The notes under the pieces are model-generated. The model was not told where the DNA came from. It did no database searches and worked only from the letters and a program-made list of their open reading frames with translations. Positions 19,408-27,757 of a stretch of DNA of 64,000 bases are shown here, in pieces; the first letter of the stretch is position 1; every line of letters starts with the position of its first letter. The stretch is from Aporhodopirellula rubra (GTDB lineage: Bacteria; Planctomycetota; Planctomycetia; Pirellulales; Pirellulaceae), in NCBI RefSeq assembly GCF_014192335.1, contig NZ_JACHXU010000009.1, forward strand, positions 124,001 to 188,000, given 5' to 3'. The translations under genes and the position numbers were made by a program.

Positions 19408-20525
19408 CCGACAAACAAAGTGAACCTCGCGACGACGAAGAACTCAACAGTGATGATCTCCACGATGAAACGGCGGACGTGGAGCACGCGGACCAAACGG
19501 CACCGGAAAACACCGCACCCGATTCTGATGATGGGTCCGAGTCCAATGATGAGCCCGACGACGACGTTGAACACGCATTCGTGAACGAACCCGAGGACGA
19601 ATACGAACCGGAAGACGACTTCGAAGATGACGAGGACGCATTCTCGCTCGAGGAACTCGGTGCGGCCTACAAACATATTGTTGCGAAATCAGATTCCGAC
19701 GACGGTAGCGAAGCGATTCAGACCGGCGAAGTCCTTCAACGTGAACAACTGATCGCGGCTCAAGCGGTCGATCAGAGCGAACCGGAATCGGATCCGTCCG
19801 AAGCCCCTGATGATGATGTTGAAACAGAGGCAACGACATCGGAAGACGAACCCGAAAGCGCCGCCACTCCCGAAGCGATTATCGAAGCCGCGCTGTTTGT
19901 GGGACATCCCAACGGACATGGAATCACGGCAGCACGATTGGCATCGATCATGCGTGGGATGACCCCAGAAGAAGTGATCGAAACGATCGACACGCTCAAC
20001 GAGTCCTACCGAACTCACCGACAGGGGATCCGCATCGCACAAGATGATTCAGGCTATCGCCTGATCGTGGCCCCCGAGGTCGAGTCGATCCGCCACGTCT
20101 TTACCGGCAAGGTCCGTGAAACGAGGCTCAGCCAAGGGGCGATCGAAGTGCTCTCGCTCGTCGCCTATCAACCGGGGATCACCGCCGTCGAATGCACCGA
20201 CAAACGCGGGCGCGACAGCGGCCCGTTGCTAAACCAAATGGTCCGTCGACGCTTGATCGAAATGCGCCGTGAACCGGAAGAAGAACCGGCCAAACCCAAA
20301 CCACCGGCCGTAGCGACGATCGATCCGGACGAAGCGGGCGGAACATCCGACGCGTCAGAGACATCCGACGCCCCCGAGTCAATTGACGCCCCTGCAAAAC
20401 CGAGCAAGAAAAGGCCTAAACCCAAACTGGTCTCGAAATTCTATCCCGCTGAGCGGCTACTCGTTTTACTAGGGCTGGAATCACTCGACGACCTTCCTCA
20501 GGTCGAAGAAGTGCACCTCGAGTAG
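19404..20525 (+). CDS. scpB: Segregation and condensation protein B with long acidic N-terminus
   Basis: 373 residues. The core from about 150 to 290 matches ScpB: EAIIEAALFVGHPNG, two winged-helix units, and the typical EVLSLVAYQPGITAVEC with GPLLNQMVRRRLIE. The C-terminal end (FYPAERLLVLLGLESLDDLP) also fits the family. ScpB joins ScpA and SMC in chromosome condensation. The first ~150 residues are an acidic, disordered Asp/Glu extension, and a Pro/Ala/Ser insert separates the second winged helix from the end; both are additions to the usual ~200-residue protein. Start GTG overlaps the sigma gene stop. scpA is not in the window. Confidence 0.92.
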   Translation: MTDKQSEPRDDEELNSDDLHDETADVEHADQTAPENTAPDSDDGSESNDEPDDDVEHAFVNEPEDEYEPEDDFEDDEDAFSLEELGAAYKHIVAKSDSDDGSEAIQTGEVLQREQLIAAQAVDQSEPESDPSEAPDDDVETEATTSEDEPESAATPEAIIEAALFVGHPNGHGITAARLASIMRGMTPEEVIETIDTLNESYRTHRQGIRIAQDDSGYRLIVAPEVESIRHVFTGKVRETRLSQGAIEVLSLVAYQPGITAVECTDKRGRDSGPLLNQMVRRRLIEMRREPEEEPAKPKPPAVATIDPDEAGGTSDASETSDAPESIDAPAKPSKKRPKPKLVSKFYPAERLLVLLGLESLDDLPQVEEVHLE

Positions 20526-20543
20526 TTCCCGCGGAGCTGATGC

Positions 20544-20576
20544 AACGCGACTCATGGTATGAGTCGCGTTTTGCTT
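20544..20576. terminator. Bidirectional hairpin terminator between scpB and the phosphatase-like gene
   Basis: A perfect 12-bp stem (AACGCGACTCAT / ATGAGTCGCGTT) with a 3-base loop at 20556-20558. It is followed on the plus strand by TTGCTT. It lies between two convergent genes and can serve both, although T runs are short. Confidence 0.75.
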
Positions 20577-20650
20577 GATGATGCTGTACCGGGAGGGGTA
20601 TCCCCGCCGAGTGATACGATCTCGTAACTGATGTCGAAACGACTGCCCGC

Positions 20651-21235
20651 TCAGCAATCCGCTTCGATCAACTGCCAACTGCCCGCGTCGGTCTCAACCT
20701 TCCAGATATCCGGCATCGCTTCGTCGTTCAGATGGGCAGCAACGAGGCTCGCCATCGGATCCGGAATCACGAACGCCACGACTTGGTTGCGGCTCTTACG
20801 CAGCACACGATTGATCGCTTTCATCACACGGGTGGCCGCAACGTCGAGCGACTCGCCTCCCGGTGGGCAGACCGTTTCCGGATTCTCCGCACCACTTCGG
20901 TAGAGCCGAGGTTGGTTTCGACGAATCTCGTCAATCAGTTTGCCATGCCACAGGCCATGATCGATGTTGCGAAAACCGTCAATCATCTTCGGACGCAGAT
21001 CGCGGCCTTCGACGAGAACGGCAGCCGTTTCACCCGCGGATTCGCAGGGTGCGTGATAGACAGCGTCGAGGCGAATTCCCGCCAATTCTTCGGCAAGGTT
21101 TTCTACTTGTTCGCGACCACGCTCGCACAGCGGCATGTCCAGCGAACCCTTCATGCGGCCCTGTTCATCAAATGTCGTTGCGCCCGGGCGAATCAAAATC
21201 ACACGCGATCGTGCTGCAGATCGAAGAGAGATCAC
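20651..21235 (-). CDS. Histidine-phosphatase-fold protein lacking catalytic residues
   Basis: 194 residues from a GTG at 21235, which overlaps the rpe stop (GTGA) and has GGAGG six bases upstream. The fold of the histidine phosphatase superfamily is clear from its order of motifs: VILIRPGAT, GR-x-x-G-x-x-D-x-PL-x-x-x-G, CESAGETA, HGLWHG and PPGGES. Every catalytic position is changed. The RHG motif reads R16-P17-G18, so the phosphorylated His is Pro; the RAxxTA Arg is Ser; the later SHG is I-P-D. It should not be an active phosphatase and is better seen as a pseudoenzyme with a binding or regulatory role. The codon for Pro17 is CCG, read on the minus strand. Confidence 0.88.
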   Translation of the reverse strand: MISLRSAARSRVILIRPGATTFDEQGRMKGSLDMPLCERGREQVENLAEELAGIRLDAVYHAPCESAGETAAVLVEGRDLRPKMIDGFRNIDHGLWHGKLIDEIRRNQPRLYRSGAENPETVCPPGGESLDVAATRVMKAINRVLRKSRNQVVAFVIPDPMASLVAAHLNDEAMPDIWKVETDAGSWQLIEADC

Positions 21236-21939
21236 CGTGAACCTCCGTTTGCAGACATCATCGCGTCGTTCAATTCCGAAACCGCAACGGTGTAATCGTC
21301 GCTCGAAATGATCGCCGATCCGACAACAAACAAATCGCAACCGGCTTCGCGAGCCGCACCGATGGTGGAGAGATTGATTCCGCCATCGATTTCCAACAAA
21401 AGCTCAGGGTAGCGTGAGCGCAGTTCACGAATCCGATCGATCGCGACCGGGTTGAACGTTTGGCCGCCAAAGCCCGCTTCCACACTCATCACCAAAACCA
21501 TGTCGACGCTGTCCAGACACACATCGAGTTCGCTCAGTGGCGTGCCGGGGTTGATCGCAACGCCAACGCCCACACCGAGGTCGCGAACTTTGCCAGCCAC
21601 CTCGACGGGATCTTTCACCGCTTCGACGTGAAATGTCAGCATGTCAGCGCCCGCATCCACCATCGGTTTGGCGTACGTCACCGGATCGCTGATCATCAAA
21701 TGAACGTCCAGCGGCATATCCGTGTGTCGCCGCAGGCCTTCGACGATCGGCATGCCGAACGTGAGATTAGGAACGAAGTGGCCATCCATCACATCGAGAT
21801 GAAGGATTTCAGTGCCCGCCTCGCGCAGCCGATCGACCTCGGCCATCAGATTGCCAAAATCGCAATTCAGCACGCTCGGCAAAATTGCCGGGCCGGCTCC
21901 ACGAATCGAATCGAGCTTGGCTCGGTTCATAAGGTCCAT
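21232..21939 (-). CDS. rpe: Ribulose-phosphate 3-epimerase
   Basis: 235 residues from the ATG at 21939; a GTG at 21960 and ATG at 21930 are alternatives. It interconverts ribulose 5-phosphate and xylulose 5-phosphate in the pentose phosphate and Calvin pathways. TIM-barrel motifs are intact: ILPSVLNCDF, the metal/catalytic HLDVMDGHFVPN, DVHLMI, SVEAGFGGQ and EIDGGIN with the phosphate-binding VVGSAI. The following histidine-phosphatase-like gene is translationally coupled to it. Upstream lies a 570-base spacer with a palindromic site at 22082. Confidence 0.95.
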   Translation of the reverse strand: MDLMNRAKLDSIRGAGPAILPSVLNCDFGNLMAEVDRLREAGTEILHLDVMDGHFVPNLTFGMPIVEGLRRHTDMPLDVHLMISDPVTYAKPMVDAGADMLTFHVEAVKDPVEVAGKVRDLGVGVGVAINPGTPLSELDVCLDSVDMVLVMSVEAGFGGQTFNPVAIDRIRELRSRYPELLLEIDGGINLSTIGAAREAGCDLFVVGSAIISSDDYTVAVSELNDAMMSANGGSR

Positions 21940-22081
21940 TCCAACGAGGATCGAAACCACTGATCAAATGAAAAACACCCAACCGACGACGTAAAACCAG
22001 AAGCCTGGTGTGGGGACGCCTTCGGCAGACACCTTTCAATCAGTGTTTTGAGAGTCCACGGACACCGCCGCGGCATGTGAA

Positions 22082-22097
22082 CACAGGTATACCTGTG
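22082..22097. promoter_or_regulatory. Perfect 16-bp palindrome, operator candidate
   Basis: The sequence CACAGGTATACCTGTG equals its own reverse complement. It lies about 140 bases upstream of rpe and 415 bases upstream of the next forward gene. Such dyads usually bind a dimeric repressor; the regulator is unknown. Its GGTATACC core recurs at 22432-22439. Confidence 0.5.
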
Positions 22098-22431
22098 CGC
22101 ATTGCGTTGCCTCTCATCTGACACCGGCACGATTGCCGATCGTCGCGACCAAGATTGGGCAGAGACCGGTGCGTTGTCAATCGCTTGATTTTTCACGCCG
22201 GAGCCCGGAAGTCGATAGAGTTCAGCTTCACCTCGCAAATTCACGGTTTGCGTGGAAACGAAAATGTCGATTCGGTAAAAAAAGACGCCGCTAAAATTCT
22301 CATATCTTTCGAGAACCGAACACGTCCATCGGCATGATAGGTGGGCGTGCCTCAAGCCGACCTGAGCCGCAACAGAGACATTGATACAAGATTCGTTAGG
22401 ACATTCACCCTTGGGAGATAACGCTCCACAG

Positions 22432-22439
22432 GGTATACC
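22432..22439. promoter_or_regulatory. Second GGTATACC core, partial copy of the palindrome
   Basis: The context CACAGGGTATACCT shares CACAGG and GGTATACC-like cores with the site at 22082. It sits 73 bases before the ATG of the disordered-protein gene, a reasonable operator position. The flanks are less symmetric. Confidence 0.3.
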
Positions 22440-22512
22440 TACGAGGAAACAACCTCATACAACTGATCGGCGGTGGATTCTCCCGCCGATTCCAATCGGA
22501 TTTTCTATCCCC

Positions 22513-24297
22513 ATGCCCGATAATTGGAACATTCTCGCCAGCCTCCTGGGTACACCACGTCCCCCGGAACCGGTCGAAACCACTCCGGACGAGCCTCAAG
22601 AAGCGTCCCCAGCAGTGAAAAATGAAACTGCTGAAGAAACCACCACCGAGCAAGCCAAAGTCGACGACGTCGAGCCCGCCAGCACCGAATCCAATGAGTC
22701 CAGCCGCTCGAGCCTGCGTTCATCGCACTCGGTGTCCTCGACCGAATCTGACGAGCCTGCTGCGGAAACAAAATCAGACGTCGACGTGCTCGAAGCTCTG
22801 ACCGCGGTCCAACCGCCGCCGAAATTGCCCGGATTCGGACTGCCCGATGACGAACCGGTTGCTGCCCCGGCGAAAGCCGCCACGCCGGCCAAAGCCGAAA
22901 CCGCCGGTTTCGGTTCCGCCGAAGCCGATATTTCCGAACGTGAATCCCAACTCAGCGCCGGACGCCGGTCTGAATCACGCTCACGGCGTGAACCAGACGA
23001 CTCCCGCGGTGGATCTCGTGGTTCAAGTCGCCCGTCGCGGCGATCGGGCGGATCGAGTTTTGCCGACGGCCTCGGAGTCGTCTCGCCAGACGATGATGAT
23101 GACGCTCAAGAGGACGAGGTGTTCGGTTTCGTCGACGACGACAACGTTGCCGACGAAGAAGAAACCAACGAAGTGGAGGCACGTCGCCCTGCTTCGCGTG
23201 AAGAACGTTCATCCGAAGGCGATCGCGACGAGTCACCTCGCACCGCACCAAATTCACGCCGTCGCGGACGCCGCGGTCAACGACAACGCATGTCCGAAAG
23301 CGACGTCGTCGACACTCCGGCCGACGAAGAATCAGCCGACCGCCCACGCGGCCGCGTTGAGAAATCCGACGATGACGACTCCCGATCACGTTCGCGAGGA
23401 CGCTCCCGCCGGGGAGGCCCGCGCGACGACGAGAAAGCCTCCGAAGACCGCGGCCGAAGCGGTCGCAGCCGAGGACGTGGCCGCGGACGCGACGAAGAGG
23501 ACGACTTTGGCGCAACCGTCGTTGCGAAAGAATCGTCCGAACCGAAGGAAAAGGACGCCGAATCGGACTCCAACGACTCACCTCGTCGATCCCGACGTGG
23601 TCGAGGCGGACGACGCGGCGAACCTCGTCGCGGTGAACGCGAAAACGCCAGCCAACCTGCTGCACGAAATCGCGGACCGGCAATCGACGATGAAGACGGC
23701 GATGACGGATTCGCAGCCGACCTATTCGACGACTTTGACTCCGACGACAGCCCTGCGGATGACTTCGGCTCAGAATCCAACAGCCCACGCTCGTCAACTC
23801 GCAGCGAAAACGAGGATGACGATGGCCCTCGCGCCGGACGTCGGTCGCGACGTGGCGGTCGACGCCGAGGACGACGCGGCTCCGGCGCGTCCGAATCGAG
23901 CGATGCAGAGACGACCGCGCGAGCGAAAAAGCCATCTGACGACCTCCCTCGCTCGGCATTCGACGATGACCTCGAAGATGACGAAGAAGTCGAAGTGATT
24001 CGACGGGGACGCGCCGAATCGAAAGATCGCTCGCGCGACGACGAAGGCGGTGGACGCGAGCGTTCTCGCCGAGGCGGCAGAGGCCGTGGCCGAGATCGCG
24101 ATTCGCGAGATCGTGACTCCCGCTCCGACAGCGGCGCCGCGGGACAAGACTTCCCCACATGGAACACCATCGTTAACACCATGGTCGACAAAAACCTCAG
24201 CGGTCGACGCGGAGGAGGAGGCGGCAGCCCACGAGGCGGTGGAAGCGGTGGCGGACGCGGCAACTCGTCGAACGGCTCTCGAGGCCGACGACGCTAA
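22513..24297 (+). CDS. Large intrinsically disordered acidic/RS/RG-rich protein
   Basis: 594 residues from the ATG at 22513 (MPDNWNILASLLG); the frame continues upstream to 22381 but without motif content. Almost the whole protein is low complexity: acidic Ser/Glu stretches first, then mixed Asp/Glu with Arg/Ser (SRSRGRSRRGG), RGRGRGRDEE-like segments, and at the end an RGGGGGSPRGGG tail. Short ordered-looking segments remain at the N-terminus, at FGLPDDEPV, and at FPTWNTIVNTMVDKNL near residue 553. The composition recalls eukaryotic RS/RGG RNA-binding proteins and the disordered tails of bacterial RNase E or DEAD-box helicases, but no catalytic or RNA-binding fold is visible. Nucleic-acid binding is inferred from composition only. 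Confidence 0.75.
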   Translation: MPDNWNILASLLGTPRPPEPVETTPDEPQEASPAVKNETAEETTTEQAKVDDVEPASTESNESSRSSLRSSHSVSSTESDEPAAETKSDVDVLEALTAVQPPPKLPGFGLPDDEPVAAPAKAATPAKAETAGFGSAEADISERESQLSAGRRSESRSRREPDDSRGGSRGSSRPSRRSGGSSFADGLGVVSPDDDDDAQEDEVFGFVDDDNVADEEETNEVEARRPASREERSSEGDRDESPRTAPNSRRRGRRGQRQRMSESDVVDTPADEESADRPRGRVEKSDDDDSRSRSRGRSRRGGPRDDEKASEDRGRSGRSRGRGRGRDEEDDFGATVVAKESSEPKEKDAESDSNDSPRRSRRGRGGRRGEPRRGERENASQPAARNRGPAIDDEDGDDGFAADLFDDFDSDDSPADDFGSESNSPRSSTRSENEDDDGPRAGRRSRRGGRRRGRRGSGASESSDAETTARAKKPSDDLPRSAFDDDLEDDEEVEVIRRGRAESKDRSRDDEGGGRERSRRGGRGRGRDRDSRDRDSRSDSGAAGQDFPTWNTIVNTMVDKNLSGRRGGGGGSPRGGGSGGGRGNSSNGSRGRRR

Positions 24298-24362
24298 AAT
24301 CCCGATCCGATTTATAGAAAACCAGTAACGATCCATAATCAATTTGCAAGGAACTCTACGAC

Positions 24363-25274
24363 GTGTTTAAGAATTTTTGTCCTCAAGCCCTCGGTATCAA
24401 CGGTCGCCAAAGTGAACTCATCGAATTGGCGCTGACCTATGCCTTCCGCGGCATGGATATCGACATGCACGACATGCTTCGTCGATCACAACGCTCCTCA
24501 TTCGAAGACGCTTCGAAATACCTGAAGGCAGCGGACATTCGCATCGGAACCTTCACGCTGGCACTCAATCTTGATGCCGACGACGATGCGTTCGCAGCGA
24601 GCGTGGCAACACTGCACCCGCTCAGCGAAATCGCTCAACAACTCGAAGTGGACCGCGCCCTCATCCGCGTTCCTGCAGCAACCGACCGATTGCCGTTCAA
24701 CGAATTTTTCGAAGTTCAACGCAATCGAATCGGCCAAATCGCAGACGTCCTCGGATCACGTGACATCAAACTCGGCGTCGGATTCCGTGCCGGCAAAGAG
24801 CACACTGAAGGCAAACAGTTCCCATTCATCTCGAAAGTCGAGACCTTCCGCGCCCTCGTCGACGCGATTCCAAACGTTGGATACCTCATCGACACTTGGG
24901 ACTGGGTTGTCGGCGAAGGTGCCATGGATCAATTCAGCGAAATCCCAGGCGATAAAATTGTCGCCGTGCGTTTGGGATCGATTCCTGAAGACATCGAACC
25001 AAGTGCCGCCACCACGCACGACCGCATCCTGCCTGAACTCAACGGCCCGCTCGATCACGTCAAAGTGGTCAAGCACCTCGATGAAGGTGACTTCGCAGGA
25101 CCGATCAGCCCAACCGCGTCGACGCTGCAGTACAAAGGCCAAACTCGCGAATTCCTCGTGCAGAAGGCTCAAGAAGCGATCGATGCGATCTGCAAAGAAG
25201 CCGGCCTGACCGTCGCACCGTTGCCGATGGACCTCATCGAAGACATCCCTTACGAACCGACTCCGATGATCTAA
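24363..25274 (+). CDS. Sugar phosphate isomerase/epimerase-like TIM-barrel protein
   Basis: 303 residues, start GTG at 24363 with AAGGA about ten bases upstream. The sequence fits an AP-endonuclease/xylose-isomerase-like barrel: N-terminal GINGRQSELIELALTYAFRGMDID, a central strand IKLGVGFRAG, then NVGYLIDTWDWVVGEG and KIVAVRLGSIPEDIEPS. Usual metal ligands (Glu/His/Asp) are only partly recognisable: the D of LIDTWDW is present, while a clear H-x-K-D-x-x metal motif is missing. The substrate cannot be named. It follows the disordered-protein gene by 65 bases on the same strand and may be cotranscribed. Confidence 0.7.
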   Translation: MFKNFCPQALGINGRQSELIELALTYAFRGMDIDMHDMLRRSQRSSFEDASKYLKAADIRIGTFTLALNLDADDDAFAASVATLHPLSEIAQQLEVDRALIRVPAATDRLPFNEFFEVQRNRIGQIADVLGSRDIKLGVGFRAGKEHTEGKQFPFISKVETFRALVDAIPNVGYLIDTWDWVVGEGAMDQFSEIPGDKIVAVRLGSIPEDIEPSAATTHDRILPELNGPLDHVKVVKHLDEGDFAGPISPTASTLQYKGQTREFLVQKAQEAIDAICKEAGLTVAPLPMDLIEDIPYEPTPMI

Positions 25275-25555
25275 TCGGATCGGATTGGAGCCAGTGCTGC
25301 GTGACAGCAGAGAACGAGGGTGAAGGCCGCACCGAATATCATCAAGAAATTCGGTAAACAACCAGACCACGGAAATTCTTGACGAGTTCCGTTACCCTAA
25401 AATGAAGCTGTGACCTACCACGAGGCTGCAATTGGATGACACCACCAATCGAGGGAACTCCTGCTTCCGCGACGTGGCAACCAACGGCGGAAACTCATTG
25501 ATCGCCACGCCCGACGGGCGTGGCACTACTAGATGCACTGTTTGAGAATCATTCG

Positions 25556-25939
25556 ATGAGCGAAGCGGAACCTGATCTCCTGACCCAACTCGGCGGAACC
25601 GAAGGGCTACGGCGAGTCGTTGACGAAATGTACGTTCGCGTCCTCGCCGATAAAGACCTCAGCCATTTCTTCGAAGGTGTCGAAATGGACACGCTCGTGC
25701 GAATGCAGACCGAGTTCATGGCGTCGATCACATCCGGCGACATTGCTTACACCGGCGCCGACCTGACCCGCGTCCATAAAGGACGAGGCATCACCCGGCA
25801 ACACTTCTCTCAGTTCGTCGGTCACTTCACGTCAGCCCTGCAATCACACGGCGTGACTCCCCATGCCATCGACCAGGTGCTCGGAAAACTCGCGATGTAC
25901 AGCGACAAGATTACCGGCACGACTAACGTCGACGGCTAA
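25556..25939 (+). CDS. Truncated haemoglobin
   Basis: 127 residues from the ATG at 25556 (MSEAEPDLLTQLGG). Truncated globins bind O2 or NO in the cytoplasm. The 2/2 globin pattern is present: LLTQLGGTEGLRRVVDEMY at the A/B helices, FFEGVEMDTLVRMQTEFM around B10-E, and the proximal region LTRVHKGRGITRQHF, whose His is the haem ligand. The following helix VGHFTSALQSHGV also matches. Length fits the family. An upstream GTG at 25520 would add 12 residues without motif. The gene is isolated between long spacers. Confidence 0.9.
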   Translation: MSEAEPDLLTQLGGTEGLRRVVDEMYVRVLADKDLSHFFEGVEMDTLVRMQTEFMASITSGDIAYTGADLTRVHKGRGITRQHFSQFVGHFTSALQSHGVTPHAIDQVLGKLAMYSDKITGTTNVDG

Positions 25940-26725
25940 CGCTCGCTGCGTGACTGCCGAAGCACTCCCGCCATGCGATCACGGCGTGATTTCCACCGGG
26001 CTATCGCGTGAGATCACCTCATGCGAACACGACGACCGGGCCAACACCTCGCCTCGCAGCGTTTGGCCTGACAGCGGACCACCGAGCGGATGACTCCTCG
26101 CGACACGGTCTTGCGCTGACAACAAGACGGCGTCACTGAAAACATCAAAGCATTTCAAACGATAGTGCGCCCGACCGCGGTAGCTTCACTCGCCAAAATT
26201 CAGCCCCCTGAAGCCTGACGAAATCGGCTACGTCTTTATAAAAATTGCTCTCGGTTTCAGATCGCGTGCGCCTCGGCACAATCAGCACCGACACACACCA
26301 CCCCGCGCATCGTTCAACCGATGAATTAGCAAACGACCGGAAGCACGTTGACCAACCGCACTGGCCGGAGCCTAATCGAATCTTCATGCGTTTGAGGAAA
26401 CAGCGCGTACGCGTGTTCGATACGCTAAAACTTGATTACGCTCTCTCGCCCCTTTTCGTCCCGCGGTGGCGTCGTGCGACAACATCGCAATGGCCTAGCC
26501 GAAGCTTACTACCGTTTCACCAATCAATCCCCGTACATTCCCCGCCATACACCACGTGCGCCACACACACACCACGCGCGACACCTTGCAACCTCAGCCC
26601 CCACTGCCTTGACACCACCGGATGCTGCCCGCAGCGAGACACCTCGCCGTGACCGTCTTTTCGCTGGGCACATGATTTGCTGATGTTGTGCCACTCATCC
26701 CCAATCCATCCTCTGTTGAGTTGCC
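25940..26725. other. Long intergenic region before egtD
   Basis: 786 bases. Open frames here have unnatural composition (His/Pro/Arg/Thr-rich) and no homology signature. It contains a degenerate dispersed repeat at 26153-26220 and a CA-rich patch near 26545-26580. I see no gene. Confidence 0.5.
26153..26220. repeat. Copy of a degenerate intergenic repeat
   Basis: Begins TTTCAAACGATAGTGCGCCCG, minus one base of that reading at the end, and resembles the start at 30978 (TTTCAAATGATGACGTGCCC). Its second half (CCAAAATTCAGCCCCCTGA) resembles 46070-46090. All three lie in spacers. Confidence 0.4.
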
Positions 26726-27757
26726 ATGACCTTCTTGCCTGCTATTACTCGGCCGCGGGAATCCGCCGCGTTAACGACAGACACGCCCGTCAAGCACGCC
26801 AATCAATACGCCACCACGCCTGATGTTCGAACACCGTTCGCAACTGATGTCATCGAAGGCCTTTCACAGCAGCGCAAACGCCTGCACTGCAAACATCTTT
26901 ACGATCGTCGTGGGTCTCAACTGTTCGACAATATCTGCGAACTACCTGAGTACTATCCGACGCGCACCGAACTGGCGATCATGCATCGTTACGCCGACGC
27001 GATGGCCGAGCAGATCGGCCCCAATGCGGCACTCGTTGAACTGGGCAGCGGCAGCAGCCAAAAAACTCGCGTGCTGCTGGATCATTTGCGTGAACCAACC
27101 GCCTACCTTCCCGTCGACATCTCACGTGGTCATCTCCTCGAAACCGCCGACAAACTGAGACGCGAGCATCCCGGCCTCAACATTCAACCAATCGTCGCTG
27201 ACTTCACCCAACCCATCGAATTGCCGTCCTCACTGGCCACCGAAAAGGTGTGTGTCTACTTTCCCGGATCGACGATCGGTAACCTAGAACCGCACGACGC
27301 AGTAAAACTACTCAAGAACATCGCCAAACTCGCTGGCAACGAGGCCGGGCTGTTGATCGGGTTCGACCTGCAAAAAGACCATGATGTTCTGCACGCCGCC
27401 TACAACGATTCACAGGGCGTCACGGCGGCCTTCAACCTAAACCTGCTACACCGAATCAACCGCGAAGCGAACGGCAACTTGATCGTCGATCAGTTCAGTC
27501 ACCATGCGATCTACAATGCATCCAAAGGGCGAATTGAAATCTCAATCGAGAGCAAAACCGATCAGACTGCACGTATCGCGGGTCAAGAATTTCACTTCTC
27601 AAAAGGTGAGCTAATTCACACAGAATACTCTCACAAGTACACACAAGAAGGATTCGCCAACATGGCCGCTTCCGCCGGCCTGACAACCAAGAATGTTTGG
27701 ACGGATCCTCGTGACTGGTTCGCTGTGAACTATTTGGAATCGAAACATGGCAACTGA
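26726..27757 (+). CDS. egtD: L-histidine N-alpha-methyltransferase (ergothioneine synthesis)
   Basis: 343 residues. EgtD trimethylates histidine to hercynine with S-adenosylmethionine. The SAM site VELGSGSSQKTRVLL (about 107-121) and YLPVDISRGHL (about 129-139) match EgtD, as do VYFPGSTIGN and FDLQKD. N-terminal RKRLHCKHLYDRRGSQLFDNICELPEYYPTR-type sequence (here QQRKRLHCKHLYDRRGS) is also typical. Start is ATG at 26726, without a strong ribosome site. The gene overlaps egtB by 11 bases, so the two are an operon. Cytoplasmic. Confidence 0.96.
   Translation: MTFLPAITRPRESAALTTDTPVKHANQYATTPDVRTPFATDVIEGLSQQRKRLHCKHLYDRRGSQLFDNICELPEYYPTRTELAIMHRYADAMAEQIGPNAALVELGSGSSQKTRVLLDHLREPTAYLPVDISRGHLLETADKLRREHPGLNIQPIVADFTQPIELPSSLATEKVCVYFPGSTIGNLEPHDAVKLLKNIAKLAGNEAGLLIGFDLQKDHDVLHAAYNDSQGVTAAFNLNLLHRINREANGNLIVDQFSHHAIYNASKGRIEISIESKTDQTARIAGQEFHFSKGELIHTEYSHKYTQEGFANMAASAGLTTKNVWTDPRDWFAVNYLESKHGN

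Larger units (their letters stand above)
21940..22512. other. Divergent intergenic region with palindromic sites
   Basis: 573 bases between rpe (minus) and the disordered-protein gene (plus). No convincing gene. It holds the palindrome at 22082-22097 and a second GGTATACC core at 22432-22439, described separately. Confidence 0.5.

Noticed and set aside
22847-24263. Long open frames in other frames and on the minus strand over the disordered-protein gene (383, 402 and 328 codons)
   Set aside because: They are shadows of a GC-rich low-complexity gene; their Arg/Pro/Ser composition follows from the plus-strand codons and no ribosome site or motif supports them.
25940-26725. Open frames of 60-135 codons before egtD
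   Set aside because: Unnatural His/Pro/Thr/Arg-rich composition and no start signals.
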